A stretch of DNA of 64,000 bases from Alcanivorax sp. GTDB taxonomy: Bacteria; Pseudomonadota; Gammaproteobacteria; Pseudomonadales; Alcanivoracaceae. A model generated the notes under the pieces. That model worked only from the letters and a program-made list of their open reading frames with translations. It was not told the DNA's origin and ran no database searches. The position numbers and the translations under genes were made by a program. How positions within the stretch are numbered: the first letter of the stretch is position 1; each line of letters starts with the position of its first letter. Shown here one piece after another: positions 19,844-28,890 of the stretch. The DNA is taken from NCBI RefSeq assembly GCF_019431375.1, contig NZ_CP080267.1:2297933-2361932 (forward strand). Direction: 5' to 3'.

Positions 19844-19874
19844 TTGACCTCAAGCCAGCTTCAAGTTGTACGTT
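19844..19874 (+). promoter_or_regulatory. MerR-type promoter/operator for the DUF2938 gene
   Basis: TTGACC (-35, 19844-19849) and TACGTT (-10, 19869-19874) are separated by 19 bp, the over-long spacing typical of MerR-activated promoters. An imperfect palindrome ACCTCAAGC-CA-GCTTCAAGT (7 of 9 positions pair) lies in the spacer and resembles a SoxR-like box. Confidence 0.6.
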
Positions 19875-19902
19875 AGCATCAAATCCACCTTGAGGAAGCC
19901 CC

Positions 19903-20403
19903 ATGGATAACGTTACGGAGTACCTGGCCAGCATGATCATCGTCGGGATCTGCGCCACCCTGGTCATGGACGCCTGGAGCTGGCTGCGCCAGCCGCTGCT
20001 CGGTGTGGCCCCGCCCAACTACGCCATGGTCGGCCGCTGGTTGCTGCACATGGGCCACGGGCAATTCGGCCACTCCGCCATTGCCACTTCGCCCGCCATG
20101 CCTGGAGAAAAAGCCGTCGGCTGGCTGGCCCATCATCTGACCGGTCTGGTCTTCGCCGGGATTCTGCTGGGCACCGTGGGACAAGGCTGGATCGACCAGC
20201 CCACTCTGGCACCGGCCTTGCTGGTCGGCATCGGCACCGTTGCCGCACCGTTTCTGTTGATGCAACCGGGCATGGGGGCCGGCATTGCCGCCTCGCGCAC
20301 ACCGGCCCCGAACGCCGCCCGCTTACAGAGCCTGCTGACCCATGGGATGTTCGGCGCCGGCCTGTACCTGGGCGGCTGGGTGTCACACGGCTTACTGGGT
20401 TGA
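19903..20403 (+). CDS. DUF2938 family membrane protein
   Basis: 166-aa integral membrane protein with about four hydrophobic helices (near residues 9-28, 70-92, 98-118 and 143-162). It contains the family-like features VMDAWSWLRQPLLG, the NYAMVGRWLLHM segment and an HLTGLVFA helix. The function of DUF2938 is unknown. ATG follows GAGGAAG. It is preceded by a MerR-type promoter and the divergent MerR gene, which suggests induction by a stress or metal signal. A 5'-truncated exact copy lies at 25820-26278. Confidence 0.8.
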   Translation: MDNVTEYLASMIIVGICATLVMDAWSWLRQPLLGVAPPNYAMVGRWLLHMGHGQFGHSAIATSPAMPGEKAVGWLAHHLTGLVFAGILLGTVGQGWIDQPTLAPALLVGIGTVAAPFLLMQPGMGAGIAASRTPAPNAARLQSLLTHGMFGAGLYLGGWVSHGLLG

Positions 20404-20531
20404 GTGTAATGGCGATAAAACCGCGCGCGGAAGGGTGGTAACCACTGGCGCGCGCACCCATGTATCCTGTATGCACCTCTACGCCCTGCCCGGTGCTACC
20501 CGGCAGGCCAGGACACATCATCAGGAGCACC

Positions 20532-20894
20532 ATGACCACCTTACTGCTGAATCTGCGCCGGGTTCCGGACGACGAGGCCGATGAAGTTCGTGCCTTGCTG
20601 GAACAGAACCAGATCCCGTTCTATGAAACCACCCCGAGCATGTGGGGAATTTCCTCCGGTGGTATCTGGCTGACCCAGCCCGAGGACCGGGAACGTGCCA
20701 AGGCATTGCTGGCCGACTACCAACAGGAGCGGGCCCGGCTACAGCGGGAAGCCTATGAGGAAGCACAACGGGACGGAACGGCCCCGACGCTGGGAGGGCG
20801 ACTGCGTGAACAGCCGCTTCGCGTTGTGGGATTGTTCGTGGCGGTACTGGCGCTATTACTGGTAACGCTGCTGCCGTTTCTGACTCTGGGTTAG
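20532..20894 (+). CDS. DUF6164 family protein, copy 1
   Basis: 120 aa. ATG at 20532 follows CAGGAGCACC. The N-terminal half is soluble (LLNLRRVPDDEADEVRALLE, then a YETTPSMWGISSGGIWL core) and resembles a DUF2007/PII-like small fold. A charged coiled segment follows, then a single C-terminal membrane helix (VVGLFVAVLALLLVTLLPFL). Function unknown. The following gene is convergent. An apparently identical protein is encoded at 26405-26767, and a degraded 3' fragment lies at 23800-23909. Confidence 0.8.
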   Translation: MTTLLLNLRRVPDDEADEVRALLEQNQIPFYETTPSMWGISSGGIWLTQPEDRERAKALLADYQQERARLQREAYEEAQRDGTAPTLGGRLREQPLRVVGLFVAVLALLLVTLLPFLTLG

Positions 20895-20908
20895 CGCGCT
20901 TTTTCTAA

Positions 20909-20950
20909 TGTGGGAAGCGATGCTCGCATCGCGAATAACGGCGGTTATCC
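20909..20950. repeat. Two-hairpin interspersed repeat (GCGATGC..GCATCGC family)
   Basis: Contains GCGATGC-TC-GCATCGC followed by ATAAC-GGCG-GTTAT, two adjacent small stems. Related copies occur near 23923, 26782, 29955 and 62388, always in intergenic DNA. It is a second REP-like family, different from the GGGACACGCAT type. Confidence 0.65.
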
Positions 20951-20957
20951 GCTACGC

Positions 20958-21803
20958 TCAGTGCTTGCGCGCACCCAGCACTTTTCGCCACAGGGGCCGC
21001 GGCTTTTCTTTACGCTCTTCATCCATTCGGGAGAGCATCCCGGTAATGGCATCGGACACCTGTTCGCGCAATTTCCAGAGCACCTTGGGGTCACTTTCCT
21101 GGCCTTTCAGATGAGCCGTTGAAATGGGCTTGCCGATGGCAAAGCGGAACGGCTCTGCCTTGGGCAGCAGGGTAGGACCGACCCCCTTTACCAGCGGCAT
21201 GAACAGATCACCGCCGCGCATCAACGAATTGATCTTTTCGTTACCCAGTAACCGTTTGCCAAGCCAGCCATTGGCAAAATCATCACCGTCATAGACGATG
21301 TCATAGGCTTCATCACAGCCCAGCGACGCAAAGGGGATAATGTCAAAGCCCTGCTCAATAGCCATGTAGACAAAGCCGGTTCTTTTTTTCCATACCAGCT
21401 TGTTGATCTCGTCCCGGCGCTTGGCCACCTCGCGGGCACCGCCCGGAAAAACCAGCACATGCTGACCGCTTTCCATCAGCCGACGGCAGTTCTCACGGGT
21501 GCCGGGCACGGCACCAAACCGGGTCACCAGTTTTCCCCAAACCGGCGTCGGGAAGTGAAAGTGATCCCCCAGGGAACGCGGAAATACACCGGTCTGCCGA
21601 TACAGCTCATAGACAAACAACGGTGAATCCAGCACCCCCATCAGCGCATGGTTACCCACAAACAGGCCCGGCCGTTGCGGATCCACGTTTTCCGCACCTT
21701 CCAGTGTCGCTGCGAAATAGCGACGCTGCAGGGCAGTCACCCGGGCCATGGTGCGCAGGGACGGCGGGCGGAAATTTTCGATGGGGATCTCGATATCGGA
21801 CAC
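20958..21803 (-). CDS. Lysophospholipid/glycerolipid acyltransferase family protein, copy 1
   Basis: 281 aa. GTG start at 21803 is preceded by GAGGTAACC. It carries acyltransferase motifs: NHALMGVLD (the NHx-D catalytic block, here with six residues between H and D), the FPGGAREV block, and the PFASLGCDEAYD region. This arrangement resembles the TMEM68/DGAT2-like branch of glycerol-phosphate acyltransferases rather than PlsC itself. It is likely to move acyl groups in membrane or storage lipid synthesis (inference). A TATAAT-like -10 lies near 21857-21862 on the minus strand. An identical protein is encoded at 26831-27676, and a decayed paralogue at 23970-24820. Confidence 0.8.
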   Translation of the reverse strand: MSDIEIPIENFRPPSLRTMARVTALQRRYFAATLEGAENVDPQRPGLFVGNHALMGVLDSPLFVYELYRQTGVFPRSLGDHFHFPTPVWGKLVTRFGAVPGTRENCRRLMESGQHVLVFPGGAREVAKRRDEINKLVWKKRTGFVYMAIEQGFDIIPFASLGCDEAYDIVYDGDDFANGWLGKRLLGNEKINSLMRGGDLFMPLVKGVGPTLLPKAEPFRFAIGKPISTAHLKGQESDPKVLWKLREQVSDAITGMLSRMDEERKEKPRPLWRKVLGARKH

Positions 21804-21986
21804 GGTTACCTCGGTCTGTTTTCGCTGGTGTCAGCGCCAGGGTGGGCAAGACTAGCATTATACAGGCGGGAGACCATGGCAGGCCCGCCCCTGTCGGCCA
21901 GTCGATAAAGGCTTGAAATCCGCGCAAGAAAAGGTAAGGCGTTACCAGCCCTTGTTGGAGCGCCCGGAGCGCCGACAGCCGGCCGA

Positions 21987-22259
21987 TCACTCGGCGCTAT
22001 CCGCTGCCGCCAATTGCAGCAGGTCGCGGGCGTAAGCATTCACATCAAAGGACTTTTCGTCCTTCAGGGTGACCGCAATATGCGCCGCCAGCACATCTGC
22101 CATCTTCCCCAGGGCCTCTTCACGGTCCACACCCTGGCCAATCAGGTCCATGATCACCAGCCCCGCCTCGCGTGGGTGGCCATCGGCAATCTGGTTTTCC
22201 ACCGCTTCCACCAGCGCTTGCTGCGCGAAATCGTCTTCTGCCTGTTCAAGTTCTTTCAT
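21987..22259 (-). CDS. Conserved hypothetical protein, 90 aa (copy 1)
   Basis: I do not recognise a family. It starts MKELEQAEDDFAQQALVEAV, and ATG at 22259 follows GGAAG. It is acidic and mostly helical, with no membrane segment, and a central GLVIMDLIGQGVDREEAL helix pair. A second intact copy at 27876-28148 differs at a few positions (LGKM/LEKM, AVTLKDEKS/ALTMKDETP), with conservative changes that support a real gene. A degraded copy is at 24995-25237. In all three cases it lies upstream of the acyltransferase on the same strand. Confidence 0.7.
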   Translation of the reverse strand: MKELEQAEDDFAQQALVEAVENQIADGHPREAGLVIMDLIGQGVDREEALGKMADVLAAHIAVTLKDEKSFDVNAYARDLLQLAAADSAE

Positions 22260-22421
22260 TCGTACTTCCATTATCCAATCGGCGGGAACAACACACTGTG
22301 AACCATGATAGCAAAGACCGCGGTGAATCCTGCGGCCTGTGATCACGCATTGCGCAGAATAAGCGCATGGCAGACACAACAGCGCAGCGCGTTTGTTCTG
22401 ATGGCGGATCGCAGCGTCTTC

Positions 22422-23744
22422 TTACCGATCTTTCACTCCGGCAAAGGCAATGCCGGCCAGCTCTGCCATTTCCTTGTGCCAGGTGGTCAGATCGTCGCGA
22501 TTGAACTGATTCAGATGGGTATAGCCACAGGCCCGTGCCATCACCTGCATCAGTTCGGTGGAAGCGGTGAGGAAACGGGCCAGCCGCGCCGCCGCCGTTT
22601 CCACCAGCAGGCGCTCCCGCAGGTGCGGTTGCTGGGTCGCAATCCCCACCGGGCAGTTATTGGTATGACAGGCCCGCATGCCCAGACAACCGATGGCCTG
22701 CAGGGCACTGTTGGACAACGCCACTGCATCCGCCCCCAGCGCCAGGGCCTTGATAAAGTCCGCCGGCACCCGCAGGCCGCCGGTGATGATCAGGCTGATT
22801 TGATCCGCCTGGCAACGATCCAGGTGCGCCCGGGCCCGGGCCAGCGCGGGAATGGTGGGCACGGAAATATTGTCGCGGAACAACAGTGGCGCGGCACCGG
22901 TGCCACCACCTCGCCCATCCAGAATCAGGTAATCCACCCCCGCTTCCAGCGCCGCATCAATATCCTTTTCGATATGCTGGGCAGACAACTTGAAACCGAT
23001 CGGAATTCCGCCGGTGGCTTCGCGCACCTGATTGCCAAAATCCCGAAAATCCGCCGGAGAAGTCCAGTCCGGAAAGCGCGCCGGTGACACGGCGGCCTCC
23101 CCTTCGGCCAGGTCCCGCACCTGGGCGATGCGGCCGATGACCTTGCTCCCGGGCAGGTGTCCGCCCGTGCCGGTCTTGGCGGCCTGGCCCCCCTTGAAAT
23201 GAAAAGCCTGGCAGCGTGCCACCTTGTCCATGGAAAACCCGAAACGGGCCGAAGCCAGTTCGTAGAAATACCGGCTGTTGGCCGCCTGCTCTTCGTCCAG
23301 CATGCCACCCTCACCGGAGCAGATACCGGTCCCGGCCTGCTCGGCCCCCAGGGACAAGGCCGTCTTGGCTTCCTGGGACAGGGCACCGAAACTCATGTCC
23401 GAGACCATCAGTGGAATATCCAGGGTCAGCGGCCTGGCCGCCGCCGGGCCAATCACCACCTCGGTGCCCACCGGAGCCTCATCCAGCTGCGGCGGGCGAT
23501 GCAATTGTGCTGTCAGCACCTGGATGTCATCCCAGCGTGGCAGGCTGCGCCCGGGCACGCCCATGGCCGCCATGGGCCCATGGTGTCCGGTCTTTTCCAG
23601 GCCGCTGTCGGCCAGCGCATGGATCGCCTTGACGTGGGGCTCATCGTCCGTGCCCTTGAAATCCGCGTAGCTGCCCTGGTAACGATCACGTTGAAACTTC
23701 TGCGGATTGGCCTGTTCCCAATCGGCAATTTCCCGGGCATCCAC
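22422..23744 (-). CDS. FMN-binding glutamate synthase family protein
   Basis: 440 aa homologous to the FMN-binding and Fe-S core of glutamate synthase (GltB central domain). It has the PLMVSDMSFGALSQEAKTAL loop, the HLPGSKV and GFKLSAQHIEKDI flavin-site segments, GRGGGTGAAP, and the cysteine cluster CLGMRACHTNNCPVG that binds a 3Fe-4S centre. It lacks an amidotransferase domain, so ammonia may be supplied separately, or the protein may be one of the many stand-alone homologues of uncertain activity. GTG at 23744 follows AAGGCGG, directly after an in-frame stop. It may be slightly 5'-truncated, since the upstream sequence is a duplication junction. Confidence 0.8.
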   Translation of the reverse strand: MDAREIADWEQANPQKFQRDRYQGSYADFKGTDDEPHVKAIHALADSGLEKTGHHGPMAAMGVPGRSLPRWDDIQVLTAQLHRPPQLDEAPVGTEVVIGPAAARPLTLDIPLMVSDMSFGALSQEAKTALSLGAEQAGTGICSGEGGMLDEEQAANSRYFYELASARFGFSMDKVARCQAFHFKGGQAAKTGTGGHLPGSKVIGRIAQVRDLAEGEAAVSPARFPDWTSPADFRDFGNQVREATGGIPIGFKLSAQHIEKDIDAALEAGVDYLILDGRGGGTGAAPLLFRDNISVPTIPALARARAHLDRCQADQISLIITGGLRVPADFIKALALGADAVALSNSALQAIGCLGMRACHTNNCPVGIATQQPHLRERLLVETAAARLARFLTASTELMQVMARACGYTHLNQFNRDDLTTWHKEMAELAGIAFAGVKDR

Positions 23745-23799
23745 CCAGACGCCGCCTTACTCGATCCAGGCCTGGAATGACTTCAGGTCGGGTCGGCGC

Positions 23800-23909
23800 C
23801 GGGAAGCGACTGCGCGAGTATGCTTTCGCGCTGCGGATTGTTCGTGGCGGTGCTGGCGTCATTACTGGTAACGCTGCTGCCGTTTCTGACTCTGGGTTAT
23901 ACCGAATAG
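23800..23909 (+). pseudogene. 3' fragment of a DUF6164 gene
   Basis: Encodes only the C-terminal membrane helix (LFVAVLASLLVTLLPFLTLG) and ends YTE-stop. It is similar but not identical to 20840-20894 and sits at the start of a degraded repeat block. Confidence 0.6.
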
Positions 23910-23922
23910 CGCTTCTTTCTAC

Positions 23923-23966
23923 TGTGGAAGCGATGCTCGCACCGCGAATAATCGGCGGTTATCCGC
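23923..23966. repeat. Two-hairpin interspersed repeat, degraded copy
   Basis: GAAGCGATGCTCGCACCGCG followed by AATAATCGGCGGTTATCCGC; a diverged copy of the element at 20909-20950. Confidence 0.5.
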
Positions 23967-23969
23967 TGC

Positions 23970-24820
23970 GCCCGCGCTTGCGCGCACCGAGCACTTTCCG
24001 CCACAGGGCCGTGGCTCTTCCTTGCGCTCTTCAGCCATGCGGGAAAGCATGGCCGGTAATGGCATCCGAGACCTGTTCGCGCAATTGCCAAGAGCACCGC
24101 AGGATCGTTTTCCTGCCTGCAGGTGCGCGGTCGGTATGGGCTTGCCGATGGCAAAGGAAAGGCTCTGCTTTGGGAAGCAAGGTCGGGCCGATGCCTTTAC
24201 TACATGAACAGATCACCACCGCATCACAGTTGATTCTCTCGTTACCCAGTAACCGCTTGCCAAGCCAGCCATTGGCAAAATCGTCACCGTCATAGACGAT
24301 GTCGTAGGCCTCATCACAACTCCAGTGACGCAAAGGAATAATAAAATGAACCCCCCTGCTCAATGGCCATGCAGGACGTGTCGGTTCTTTCTTCCACATG
24401 TACCTGCCAGCCGGTTGGGATCTCGTCCCGGCGCTTGGCCACTTCCTTCCGCGGGCGCCGCCCGGAAAATACCAGCATGCTGATCAGTTTCATTAGCTGG
24501 CGATAGTTTTCACGTAAAAGCTGGTACTGCGCTAAAATGGTGACTAGCTTGCCCCACACCGGTGTCGGGAAGTGGAAGTGATCCCCCAGGGAGCGTGGAA
24601 ATACACCGGTCTGCCGATACAGTTCGTAGACGAACAGCGGCGAATCCAGTACCCCCATCAGCGCGAGATTCCCTACAAACAGGCCCGGCCTTTGCGGATC
24701 CACATTCTCGGCGCCTTCCAGCGTCGCGTCGAAATAGCGGCGCTGCAGGGCGGTCACCCGGGCCATGGTACGCAGGGACGGCGGGCGGAAATTTTCGATG
24801 GGGATCTCGATATCGGACAC
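23970..24820 (-). pseudogene. Decayed acyltransferase paralogue
   Basis: The first about 95 codons from GTG at 24820 are intact and close to the acyltransferase at 20958-21803, including the catalytic block (here NLALMGVLD, with the essential histidine replaced by leucine). Further on, several insertions and deletions break the frame (around 24500, 24430, 24340 and 24200). Base substitutions are mainly of the kind expected from a diverged paralogue, while the indels look like noise. It is not expected to be functional. Confidence 0.7.
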
Positions 24821-24994
24821 GGTTACCTCGGTCTGTTTTCGCTGGTGTCAGCGCCAGGTGGCGATTCACATTGGTACAGGCGGCGACCATGCAGATCTGC
24901 CGTTGACGGTTCAGCGTCGAAAGAGCTTTGAAATCAACGATGGGCACACCCGTGGAGGAGCACCCAGGCAATCACCGACAACAGCTTGCTTCAC

Positions 24995-25237
24995 TGCAGC
25001 AGGTCGCGGGCGTAAGCATTCACATCAAAGGACTTTTCGTCCTTCAGGGTGACCGCAATATGCGCCGCCAGCACATCTGGCTATCTCCCAGGGCTTCTTC
25101 ACGGTCCACACCGGCCAATTCAGGTCCATGATCACCTCAGCCCCGCCTCGCGCGGGGTGGCCATCGGCAATCTGGTTTTCCACCGCTTCACCAGCGCTTG
25201 CTGCGCGAAATCGTCTTCTGCCTGTTCAAGTTTTCAT
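24995..25237 (-). pseudogene. Decayed copy of the 90-aa hypothetical gene
   Basis: Aligns with 22012-22259 but with multiple small indels (for example near 25080, 25112, 25135 and 25230) that destroy the frame. Confidence 0.65.
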
Positions 25238-25404
25238 ATCTGTACTTCCATTATCCAATCGGCGGGAACAACACACTGCAACCATGATAGCAAAGACCGC
25301 GGTGAATCCTGCGGCTCAGATCGCCTTGGCCGCAATGTTTTTGGCATGGCAGACACAACAGCGCATGCGCTTTGTTCTGATGGCGGATCGCAGCGTCTTC
25401 TTAT

Positions 25405-25817
25405 CGATCTTCATACTCCGGCAAAGGCAATGCCGGCCAGCTCTGCCATTTCCTTGCCAGGTGGTCAGATCAGTCGCGATTGAACTGATTCAGATGGGTA
25501 GCCACAGGCCCGTGCCATCACCTGCATCAGTTCGGTGGAAGCGGTGAGAAACGCCAGCCGCGCCGCCGCCGTTTCCACCAGCAGGCGCCCTGCGTGCGCC
25601 GCTGGGTCGCAATCCCCACCATGAAATATTATATGACAGGCCCGCATGCCCAGACAACCGGGATGGCCTGCAGGGCACTGCTGGACAACGCCACTGCATC
25701 CGCCCCCAGCGCCAGGGCCTTGATAAGTCCGCCGGCACCCGCAGGCCGCCGGTGGTGATGATCAGGCTGGATTTTGATCCGCCTGGCAACGATCCAGGTG
25801 CGCCTGGGCCCGGGCCA
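25405..25817 (-). pseudogene. Decayed C-terminal fragment of the glutamate synthase-like gene
   Basis: Aligns with 22420-22834 of the intact gene. The Fe-S cysteine region is scrambled (around 25600-25660) and several indels break the frame. At 25817 it switches abruptly into the interior of the DUF2938 gene. Confidence 0.65.
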
Positions 25818-25819
25818 TC

Positions 25820-26278
25820 GGGATCTGCGCCACCCTGGTCATGGACGCCTGGAGCTGGCTGCGCCAGCCGCTGCTCGGTGTGGCCCCGCCCAACTACGCC
25901 ATGGTCGGCCGCTGGTTGCTGCACATGGGCCACGGGCAATTCGGCCACTCCGCCATTGCCACTTCGCCCGCCATGCCTGGAGAAAAAGCCGTCGGCTGGC
26001 TGGCCCATCATCTGACCGGTCTGGTCTTCGCCGGGATTCTGCTGGGCACCGTGGGACAAGGCTGGATCGACCAGCCCACTCTGGCACCGGCCTTGCTGGT
26101 CGGCATCGGCACCGTTGCCGCACCGTTTCTGTTGATGCAACCGGGCATGGGGGCCGGCATTGCCGCCTCGCGCACACCGGCCCCGAACGCCGCCCGCTTA
26201 CAGAGCCTGCTGACCCATGGGATGTTCGGCGCCGGCCTGTACCTGGGCGGCTGGGTGTCACACGGCTTACTGGGTTGA
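25820..26278 (+). pseudogene. DUF2938 gene, 5'-truncated copy
   Basis: Identical to 19945-20403, starting at codon 15 (GICATLVMDAWSW). The first 14 codons, promoter and ribosome site are missing because the segment is joined to the decayed glutamate synthase fragment. An internal ATG at 25841 could start a protein lacking part of the first helix, but function is doubtful. Confidence 0.7.
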
Positions 26279-26404
26279 GTGTAATGGCGATAAAACCGCG
26301 CGGAAGGGTGGTAACCCTTGGCGCGCGCACCCATGTATCCTGTATGCACCTCTACGCCCTGCCCGGTGCTACCCGGCAGGCCAGGACACATCATCAGGAG
26401 CACC

Positions 26405-26767
26405 ATGACCACCTTACTGCTGAATCTGCGCCGGGTTCCGGACGACGAGGCCGATGAAGTTCGTGCCTTGCTGGAACAGAACCAGATCCCGTTCTATGAA
26501 ACCACCCCGAGCATGTGGGGAATTTCCTCCGGTGGTATCTGGCTGACCCAGCCCGAGGACCGGGAACGTGCCAAGGCATTGCTGGCCGACTACCAACAGG
26601 AGCGGGCCCGGCTACAGCGGGAAGCCTATGAGGAAGCACAACGGGACGGAACGGCCCCGACGCTGGGAGGGCGACTGCGTGAACAGCCGCTTCGCGTTGT
26701 GGGATTGTTCGTGGCGGTACTGGCGCTATTACTGGTAACGCTGCTGCCGTTTCTGACTCTGGGTTAG
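26405..26767 (+). CDS. DUF6164 family protein, copy 2
   Basis: 120 aa, identical in sequence to the protein at 20532-20894: soluble N-terminal domain, charged coil and a single C-terminal membrane helix. It has the same CAGGAG ribosome site. The upstream region differs from copy 1 only by small indels (CGCGCGG versus CGCGCGCGG, CCTTGG versus CACTGG). Function unknown. Exact identity suggests either a very recent duplication or an assembly repeat. Confidence 0.75.
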   Translation: MTTLLLNLRRVPDDEADEVRALLEQNQIPFYETTPSMWGISSGGIWLTQPEDRERAKALLADYQQERARLQREAYEEAQRDGTAPTLGGRLREQPLRVVGLFVAVLALLLVTLLPFLTLG

Positions 26768-26781
26768 CGCGCTTTTTCTAA

Positions 26782-26823
26782 TGTGGGAAGCGATGCTCGC
26801 ATCGCGAATAACGGCGGTTATCC
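26782..26823. repeat. Two-hairpin interspersed repeat, second exact copy
   Basis: Same sequence as 20909-20950, in the gap between the DUF6164 and acyltransferase genes of the duplicated block. Confidence 0.65.
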
Positions 26824-26830
26824 GCTACGC

Positions 26831-27676
26831 TCAGTGCTTGCGCGCACCCAGCACTTTTCGCCACAGGGGCCGCGGCTTTTCTTTACGCTCTTCATCCATT
26901 CGGGAGAGCATCCCGGTAATGGCATCGGACACCTGTTCGCGCAATTTCCAGAGCACCTTGGGGTCACTTTCCTGGCCTTTCAGATGAGCCGTTGAAATGG
27001 GCTTGCCGATGGCAAAGCGGAACGGCTCTGCCTTGGGCAGCAGGGTAGGACCGACCCCCTTTACCAGCGGCATGAACAGATCACCGCCGCGCATCAACGA
27101 ATTGATCTTTTCGTTACCCAGTAACCGTTTGCCAAGCCAGCCATTGGCAAAATCATCACCGTCATAGACGATGTCATAGGCTTCATCACAGCCCAGCGAC
27201 GCAAAGGGGATAATGTCAAAGCCCTGCTCAATAGCCATGTAGACAAAGCCGGTTCTTTTTTTCCATACCAGCTTGTTGATCTCGTCCCGGCGCTTGGCCA
27301 CCTCGCGGGCACCGCCCGGAAAAACCAGCACATGCTGACCGCTTTCCATCAGCCGACGGCAGTTCTCACGGGTGCCGGGCACGGCACCAAACCGGGTCAC
27401 CAGTTTTCCCCAAACCGGCGTCGGGAAGTGAAAGTGATCCCCCAGGGAACGCGGAAATACACCGGTCTGCCGATACAGCTCATAGACAAACAACGGTGAA
27501 TCCAGCACCCCCATCAGCGCATGGTTACCCACAAACAGGCCCGGCCGTTGCGGATCCACGTTTTCCGCACCTTCCAGTGTCGCTGCGAAATAGCGACGCT
27601 GCAGGGCAGTCACCCGGGCCATGGTGCGCAGGGACGGCGGGCGGAAATTTTCGATGGGGATCTCGATGTCGGACAC
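26831..27676 (-). CDS. Lysophospholipid/glycerolipid acyltransferase family protein, copy 2
   Basis: 281 aa, identical at the protein level to the gene at 20958-21803, with the same GTG start and GAGG ribosome site. It carries the NHALMGVLD and FPGGAREV motifs. Upstream of the start the two copies diverge by scattered substitutions, and the following 90-aa gene is clearly a distinct allele. The point where identity ends is therefore just outside the gene. It is likely a membrane-associated acyltransferase of lipid synthesis. Confidence 0.78.
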   Translation of the reverse strand: MSDIEIPIENFRPPSLRTMARVTALQRRYFAATLEGAENVDPQRPGLFVGNHALMGVLDSPLFVYELYRQTGVFPRSLGDHFHFPTPVWGKLVTRFGAVPGTRENCRRLMESGQHVLVFPGGAREVAKRRDEINKLVWKKRTGFVYMAIEQGFDIIPFASLGCDEAYDIVYDGDDFANGWLGKRLLGNEKINSLMRGGDLFMPLVKGVGPTLLPKAEPFRFAIGKPISTAHLKGQESDPKVLWKLREQVSDAITGMLSRMDEERKEKPRPLWRKVLGARKH

Positions 27677-27875
27677 GGTTACCTCGGTCTGTATTCGCTG
27701 GCGTCATCGCCAGGGTGCGCAAGACTAGCATTATACAGGCTGGATACCATGGCAGGCCCGCCCCTGTCGGCCAGTCGATAAAGGCTTGAAATCCGCGCAA
27801 GAAAAGGTAATTGGGGAGGGAGTCGGCGTTACCAGCCTCTTGTTGGAGCGCCCGGAGCCGCCGACAGCCGGCCGA

Positions 27876-28148
27876 TCACTCGGCGCTATCCGCTGCCGCC
27901 AGTTGCAACAGATCACGGGCATAGGCGTTCACATCAAAGGGCGTTTCGTCCTTCATGGTGAGTGCAATATGCGCTGCCAGCACATCCGCCATCTTCTCCA
28001 GCGCCTCTTCACGGTCCACGCCCTGGCCGATCAGATCCATGATCACCAGCCCCGCCTCACGGGGATGGCCATCGGCGATCTGGTTTTCCACCGCTTCCAC
28101 CAGTGCCTGCTGCGCGAAATCGTCTTCTGCCTGTTCAAGTTCTTTCAT
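27876..28148 (-). CDS. Conserved hypothetical protein, 90 aa (copy 2)
   Basis: Diverged paralogue of the gene at 21987-22259 (about 93% identical protein by eye). ATG at 28148; an in-frame ATG nine codons upstream (28175) is an alternative. It is acidic and helical with no membrane segment. It lies upstream of acyltransferase copy 2 on the same strand, about 200 bp away, repeating the arrangement of the first block. Function unknown. Confidence 0.7.
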   Translation of the reverse strand: MKELEQAEDDFAQQALVEAVENQIADGHPREAGLVIMDLIGQGVDREEALEKMADVLAAHIALTMKDETPFDVNAYARDLLQLAAADSAE

Positions 28149-28220
28149 TGATATTCCCGGGAGATCTGAAGTCATGTTTTCGCTTTCCGCACATGATAGC
28201 AGAGCCGGCAATCCAGGAAC

Positions 28221-28820
28221 TCAGCCTGCTATCAGCCAATCCGACAGCTTCCCTGCCAGGGAATCCAGAATCGCCTCATGATCCAGTCCGGCCGGTGCCA
28301 TCAGCACCAGATGCAACAGGCTGCCCGCCGTGGAGGTCGCCATCAGATACAGGGTATGGGGATGGACGTTCATCTGATAATGCTGACGGGTTTTCTGCAA
28401 GCCGGTCTGCAACACCTGCTGCAACTCTTTCTGCAACTGCCGGGTGGCCGGCAACTGGTGCAGATAGGGCACCTGAAACACCAGCACCCGCAACAGCTTG
28501 CGCTGCCTGCGCATCAGCGAATACAGGGCGCCCAGAAAATGGCGCATGGCCACATGCAGGTCGTTGCGGTTATCGGTCAGATCCAGGCGCTCATGCAGCA
28601 GGGAGGTAGTTTCCGCCAGCAGCTCCTCCGTAAGGCGCGCCACCACCGCTTCCTTGCCCGGGAAATACTCATACACCGAACCGATGCTGACCCCGGCCAC
28701 CTCGGCGATGGCATTGGTGCTCAAGCCCGTGTAACCACTCCGCTCCAGAATCCGAGCACAGGCGCCCACCATGGCCGCCACCGAGGCTTTTGATCGCACC
28801 TGTTTCGGCTCTTTTTTCAT
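28221..28820 (-). CDS. TetR/AcrR family regulator
   Basis: About 199 aa from ATG 28820 (MKKEPKQVRSKASVAAMV); an alternative ATG at 28856 adds 12 residues. The N-terminal helix-turn-helix is typical: ILERSGYTGLSTNAIAEVAG, then VSIGSVYEYFPGKEAVV. The C-terminal ligand domain is helical and of unknown specificity. It is divergent from the SDR gene at 28959. A short palindrome lies between the -35 and -10 of the SDR promoter, so it most likely represses that gene and itself. Confidence 0.85.
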   Translation of the reverse strand: MKKEPKQVRSKASVAAMVGACARILERSGYTGLSTNAIAEVAGVSIGSVYEYFPGKEAVVARLTEELLAETTSLLHERLDLTDNRNDLHVAMRHFLGALYSLMRRQRKLLRVLVFQVPYLHQLPATRQLQKELQQVLQTGLQKTRQHYQMNVHPHTLYLMATSTAGSLLHLVLMAPAGLDHEAILDSLAGKLSDWLIAG

Positions 28821-28890
28821 TTTGAAATCAGAGGTTTGCCATTTTTCTGTGCGCATGGTCCGGGGGCCTGTTCCAGTCAGCAAATCCGAG

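Noticed and set aside
23777..24295. 172-codon plus-strand frame across the decayed block
   Set aside because: Runs through a DUF6164 fragment in the wrong frame and across a decayed antisense acyltransferase; not a gene.
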